A stretch of DNA of 23,191 nt from Larix sibirica (Eukaryota; Streptophyta; Pinopsida; Pinales; Pinaceae). A program made the translations under genes and the position numbers. The stretch's first letter is position 1; every line of letters begins with the position of its first letter. Positions 20,379 through 23,191 of this stretch are shown piece by piece. The stretch lies in contig NWUY0300007637.1 in assembly GCA_004151065.3 (NCBI GenBank), forward strand, positions 24,913-48,103, given 5' to 3'. The notes below the pieces were generated by a model. That model made no database searches. It worked only from the letters and a program-made list of their open reading frames with translations, and was not told the DNA's origin.

Positions 20379-21779
20379 TCTAAATGGAATGCCCCATTAA
20401 TATAGTATTTGGTTATAAACCCTACCCCTCCACTTGATTTTCAAGGTTTCGAGCAAACCATTGGACATATCAATTTCGACTAGGATGCGACCTACCCTTT
20501 TATCCATAACATTTAGGATCTCATCACCCACATGCAGAAACCTGCCCAAATGGTTCCCCACCACTTCAAAGGATGATCTATTCCACATTGCCAGAGGGAA
20601 GCCAGGAAATAGAACCCATATATGATGGAACCTAATCCCTTCAGAGTATGGGTCAAATGTCGTATGCCATCTCTTCAACATTAAACTTCCATGCTCTTTC
20701 AACTAGGTCTTGTTTAAAACATAAGTAGCATGCTTCTCCTTCCTAAAAAAACTCATACCATCCTTTTGGAAAAATTGAGATAGTCGGACAATATCCAATC
20801 ACTGGAGCCCATACTGAAGATACCCACCTCTCTATATCCTATGCATTCATAGCCCTGTAACTAAATTTCCCCACTAAATCCTGCAAAGATAACCCCACAA
20901 TCCCTTCCATCCCAACATCTCTACCCAACACCATCATGTCATCTTCCTTTCTTAATTTCCACCTACAGGGTTTGTTTCCTATTCTAGGTCCCTTCTCCTG
21001 GTTTAGCCCCTCAAGTTTCGCCAATCTTCCATCCTTTCGACCTTTTCCTCCATGTTTAACTAGACCCAGAGGAACTGAGGAAGACCCACCAAATGAATGA
21101 AATTTTCCACATAAACCTAAGCCCCTCGACTATAAAGCATGTGAGGAGACACCTGTTAAGATCCCCAAAACACCATCTATCAAGCTGTGATCCATTCCAC
21201 TTACCATATGGGAATCATATGGCATCATAGAGTCACCACTCACTTGACTCCCCACACATCCAACCCCTCCCAACTGGACACCCCCAATAGTTGGCCCCCT
21301 TTCATCAGAGGACATGTACTCCACCCTGGAACCCAAAATGATACCTATACCTTCATCCGACTCACCCATGGCATATAATTCCAAAAATACCACAGGACCC
21401 ACCAATCTCACCAAAATCAACAAAATCCTTAGTTCCCCCAAAAAACCATCCCAGGTTAAACAACACTCCAATCACCTGACACTAGTACTATATCATCAAT
21501 CACAGACCACATCACCAATTCCAAACAGGTTAAACGGAAAATCAGAACACTGAAACCCACCTTGAAAACCCCATCCCCCGATCAACACCACTTCTTAACC
21601 GCCTTCACCCACTTGCTTCCAATGGACCACACTTCAAATTTTAACAGACGCACCCCACAACTTACTCAAGCAAACATCCAAACAACCAATAGAGATGCCA
21701 TGAAACCCTTTGAGGCGCAAACCCTCACCTCGTTCCAGCCACCTTATCTTCAAACCAGTTGTATTTAGTTCTTCCTGTT

Positions 21780-22198
21780 TGGCACCTTGCTTGATAGACA
21801 AAATTACAGACATCAATCACGGACTGTGTGTGTGTTTATATAAATTTCAAAGAGTAGATATTAATATGCTAATGGTGCTAATGAGATATGATGATAATGA
21901 AAGGAAGGTAATAATGAGCATTGGATTTGATCTCTCATCGTTGACCCATATCTACAAGATATCCTTCAGATTCATGCTTCCATACTAAATGCTACTACAT
22001 GCAATGGGAACAAAATATGATGCTATGTGATTATGATCTCATAGAGGGAGTGTGGAAAATGAAGCAAGGAGTACAAATTACTCCTCATATCTTTAGGATG
22101 TTGATGTTATTGATTGGATTATAACCCTCTCTGTCCCTCACGATTTCCCTTATTATTACAGTTATTATCTAATTGAAGCTCACTGAAATGATCTCATT
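21780..22198. other. Spacer between LINE-B and the CACTA end, nothing recognised
   Basis: Mixed-composition sequence with a short (gt)n run near 21826-21835. Frames on both strands are short and show no family likeness. Confidence 0.4.
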
Positions 22199-22398
22199 CA
22201 CTATAAGGAAAACAACTTTTGGTAGAGGTTTTTATGGAGGTTTATAATCTTACAAGATTGGGAAAAATTATCAAAAAAACTTCTGCAATTGGTAATTGAG
22301 GTTTAGTAGAGGGTTTAATGGATTTTCACTATAGCTAAAAATTGAGTGGTCAAATGTTTTAACAGAGGTTTTTTAGTCAGTGCGCTTAAAACAATAAG

Positions 22399-22825
22399 GT
22401 GCATCGATGCACAACTATTTAATATGCACTAGTGCATGTTTTATAAAGCACCGATGCTCCAAGGACATAGGAACACTAGTGCTCTAAGGCCATTTTGAGC
22501 ATTGGTGTTCCAAGACCAAAGTGGAGCACTAGTGCGCCTATTCCTAAAAGAGAATCATTGGTGCACATGTAGATTAGAGGAGCACTAGTGTGCCGATTCC
22601 TAAAAGAAAAGCACCGGTGCACCCATTCCTAAAATAAAAACACCAATGCACACATAACTCATAGAAGCATCGATGCACCCATACCTAAAAGATGAGCATT
22701 GACACACTGATACCAATGTGAAGCACTTATGTCGGTGATCTAGGATCAAAGAGGAGCATTCGTGCACCCAAACCAAAGTAAAGCATTGATGTCAACACTC
22801 CAAGATTAAGAGGAGCACTGATGCT
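22399..22825. repeat. Degenerate minisatellite: about 16 near-palindromic 10-14 bp cores
   Basis: Cores of the form (A)GCAYYRRTGC recur at about 22399, 22424, 22447, 22472, 22498, 22525, 22554, 22581, 22610, 22639, 22666, 22695, 22722, 22755, 22782 and 22814. Spacing is 23-33 bp, most often 27-29. GTGCATCGATGCAC (22399-22412), ATGCACTAGTGCAT (22424-22437), GCACCGGTGC (22611-22620) and GCATCGATGC (22667-22676) are perfect palindromes. Several units share the linker CCxATTCCTAAAAGA, so this is a tandem array with a conserved core, not chance. Likely role: protein-binding sites of the CACTA element (inferred). Confidence 0.85.
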
Positions 22826-22839
22826 ACAATGGTTAAATA

Positions 22840-23191
22840 TATGACTAGTTTATTAGTTTATTATCAAAATGTTTTTATAAGTAATAATTCATTAATAATT
22901 TTGGTCATTTTTATAATTAATTTGTTTTCTATATAAAAATATTCATGTCTGCTGCTTAATATTGATCAGTTACATTTAATTAATAAATACATGATTATTA
23001 AAATATACTGATAGCATAACTTTTATTTTTAATATTTCAAGATTAGTTCTTACTCTATTTTAGTAACGAATCTATGTTTTACAACTTAAAAAATGAAATT
23101 ACCTTTTTTTTTAAGAAGAACAGGGGAAATAGATGCATTTATAAAGGCTGTGCACAACCATTCATTACAAAAATTCACAAAAATTTGACAG
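22840..23191. other. AT-rich sequence right of the palindrome array, nothing recognised
   Basis: Presumably internal to the CACTA candidate. No open frame of note, no inverted terminal repeat and no known motif are seen up to the window edge. Confidence 0.4.

Larger units (their letters stand above)
19409..21471 (-). pseudogene. LINE-B ORF1 (DUF4283-like, CCHC zinc knuckle), degenerate
   Basis: More complete than in LINE-A. An N-terminal low-complexity Gly/Ser part (about 21471-20839) contains one TAG near 21130. A frameshift near 20830-20700 leads into the DUF4283-like part (20702-20397) with HIWVLFPGFPLAMWN, FLHVGDEI and VGRILVEIDMSNGLLET. An intact knuckle C-x2-C-x4-H-x4-C is at 20337-20378 (CSSCKKVGHMWRKC). 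A Ser/Asp-rich tail follows and ends in ARVKK with TGA at 19409-19411. More frameshifts lie in the tail. I cannot fix the true start: the frame upstream of 21471 has stops and no clear ATG is conserved. Role by family: RNA binding in the retrotransposition complex. Confidence 0.75.
16305..21780 (-). mobile_element. LINE-B: related plant L1-type element, 3' truncated
   Basis: Same family and orientation as LINE-A. It holds ORF1 (about 21471-19409) and ORF2 from 19412 down to the connector at 16305, where the N cuts it; zf-RVT end, RNase H and 3' UTR are absent. Its first bases after the N (gacccaatgcaaaatttt) align loosely with LINE-A near 11917, the same element position at which copy 1 stops (5852). 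The 5' end near 21780 is a guess, since LINE-A has no matching sequence there. Confidence 0.83.
22199..23191 (+). mobile_element. Probable left end of a CACTA (En/Spm) DNA transposon, right side outside the window
   Basis: The sequence starts CACTATAAGGAAAACAAC at 22199, close to the CACTA-type terminal repeat of plant En/Spm elements (CACTA plus an A-rich stretch). It is preceded by ATT (22196-22198), a possible 3-bp target duplication. Five GAGG(G)TTT motifs follow (22225, 22237, 22298, 22309, 22365), and then a dense array of short near-palindromes at 22399-22825. Subterminal short-motif arrays are typical of this superfamily and bind its TNPA-type protein. No transposase frame and no inverted right end are in view, so element length and autonomy are unknown. 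A second CACTATAGC at 22327 is an alternative start. Confidence 0.45.

Noticed and set aside
21187-21768. Pro/Thr/His-rich + strand frames
   Set aside because: They are antisense to the Gly/Ser-rich start of LINE-B ORF1; their composition mirrors that strand.
22399-22825. CRISPR array
   Set aside because: Units are degenerate, spacing varies from 23 to 33 bp, linkers are themselves related, and the setting is plant nuclear DNA beside a transposon end.

Overview
The window looks like intergenic DNA from a large, repeat-rich plant nuclear genome. It is AT-rich, shows no complete host gene, and is dominated by decayed non-LTR retrotransposons (LINEs) of the plant L1 type. These carry an ORF1 with a DUF4283-like segment and a CCHC zinc knuckle, and an ORF2 with endonuclease, reverse transcriptase, a zf-RVT-like connector and RNase H. 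I cannot name the species; a seed plant is likely and a gymnosperm is possible, but that is inference only.

Layout. (1) Positions 1-5852 and 6080-11931 are two direct copies of one block with a constant offset of 6079 bp. I found no difference in the first 5786 bp, then six mismatches in the last 66 bp of copy 1, which then ends at a single N (5853). Each copy holds, left to right: 89-bp short repeats, an imperfect 211/161-bp duplication, a + strand LINE RNase H fragment, about 1.8 kb of unrecognised DNA, a tRNA-like SINE candidate, 48-, 46- and 24-bp tandem duplications, and the 3' part of a minus-strand LINE. (2) In copy 2 the LINE continues rightwards as LINE-A (about 10500-16303): ORF2 from 15025 down to 10808, and ORF1 from 16303 to 15022, cut at its 5' end by a second single N (16304). 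(3) LINE-B (16305 to about 21780) is a related copy in the same orientation. It has a longer ORF1, but its ORF2 is cut in the connector region, so RNase H and the 3' UTR are missing. (4) From 22199 there is a probable left end of a CACTA (En/Spm) DNA transposon, with a subterminal array of about 16 near-palindromic cores, running off the right edge.

How the pieces relate. In both LINE copies the ORF1 stop and ORF2 start overlap as ATGA, which suggests coupled translation of the two ORFs. Both copies carry several stops and frameshifts, and share at least three lesions (an Asn in the endonuclease SDH motif and two premature stops). They are therefore dead elements that either descend from one damaged source or were copied after damage. 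The two N positions fall at nearly the same LINE coordinate on the sides facing each other (end of 1-5852, start of 16305 onward). With 5854-16303 removed, the flanks would make one nearly complete LINE in correct order. This makes a scaffolding artefact a serious alternative to a real, very recent tandem duplication.
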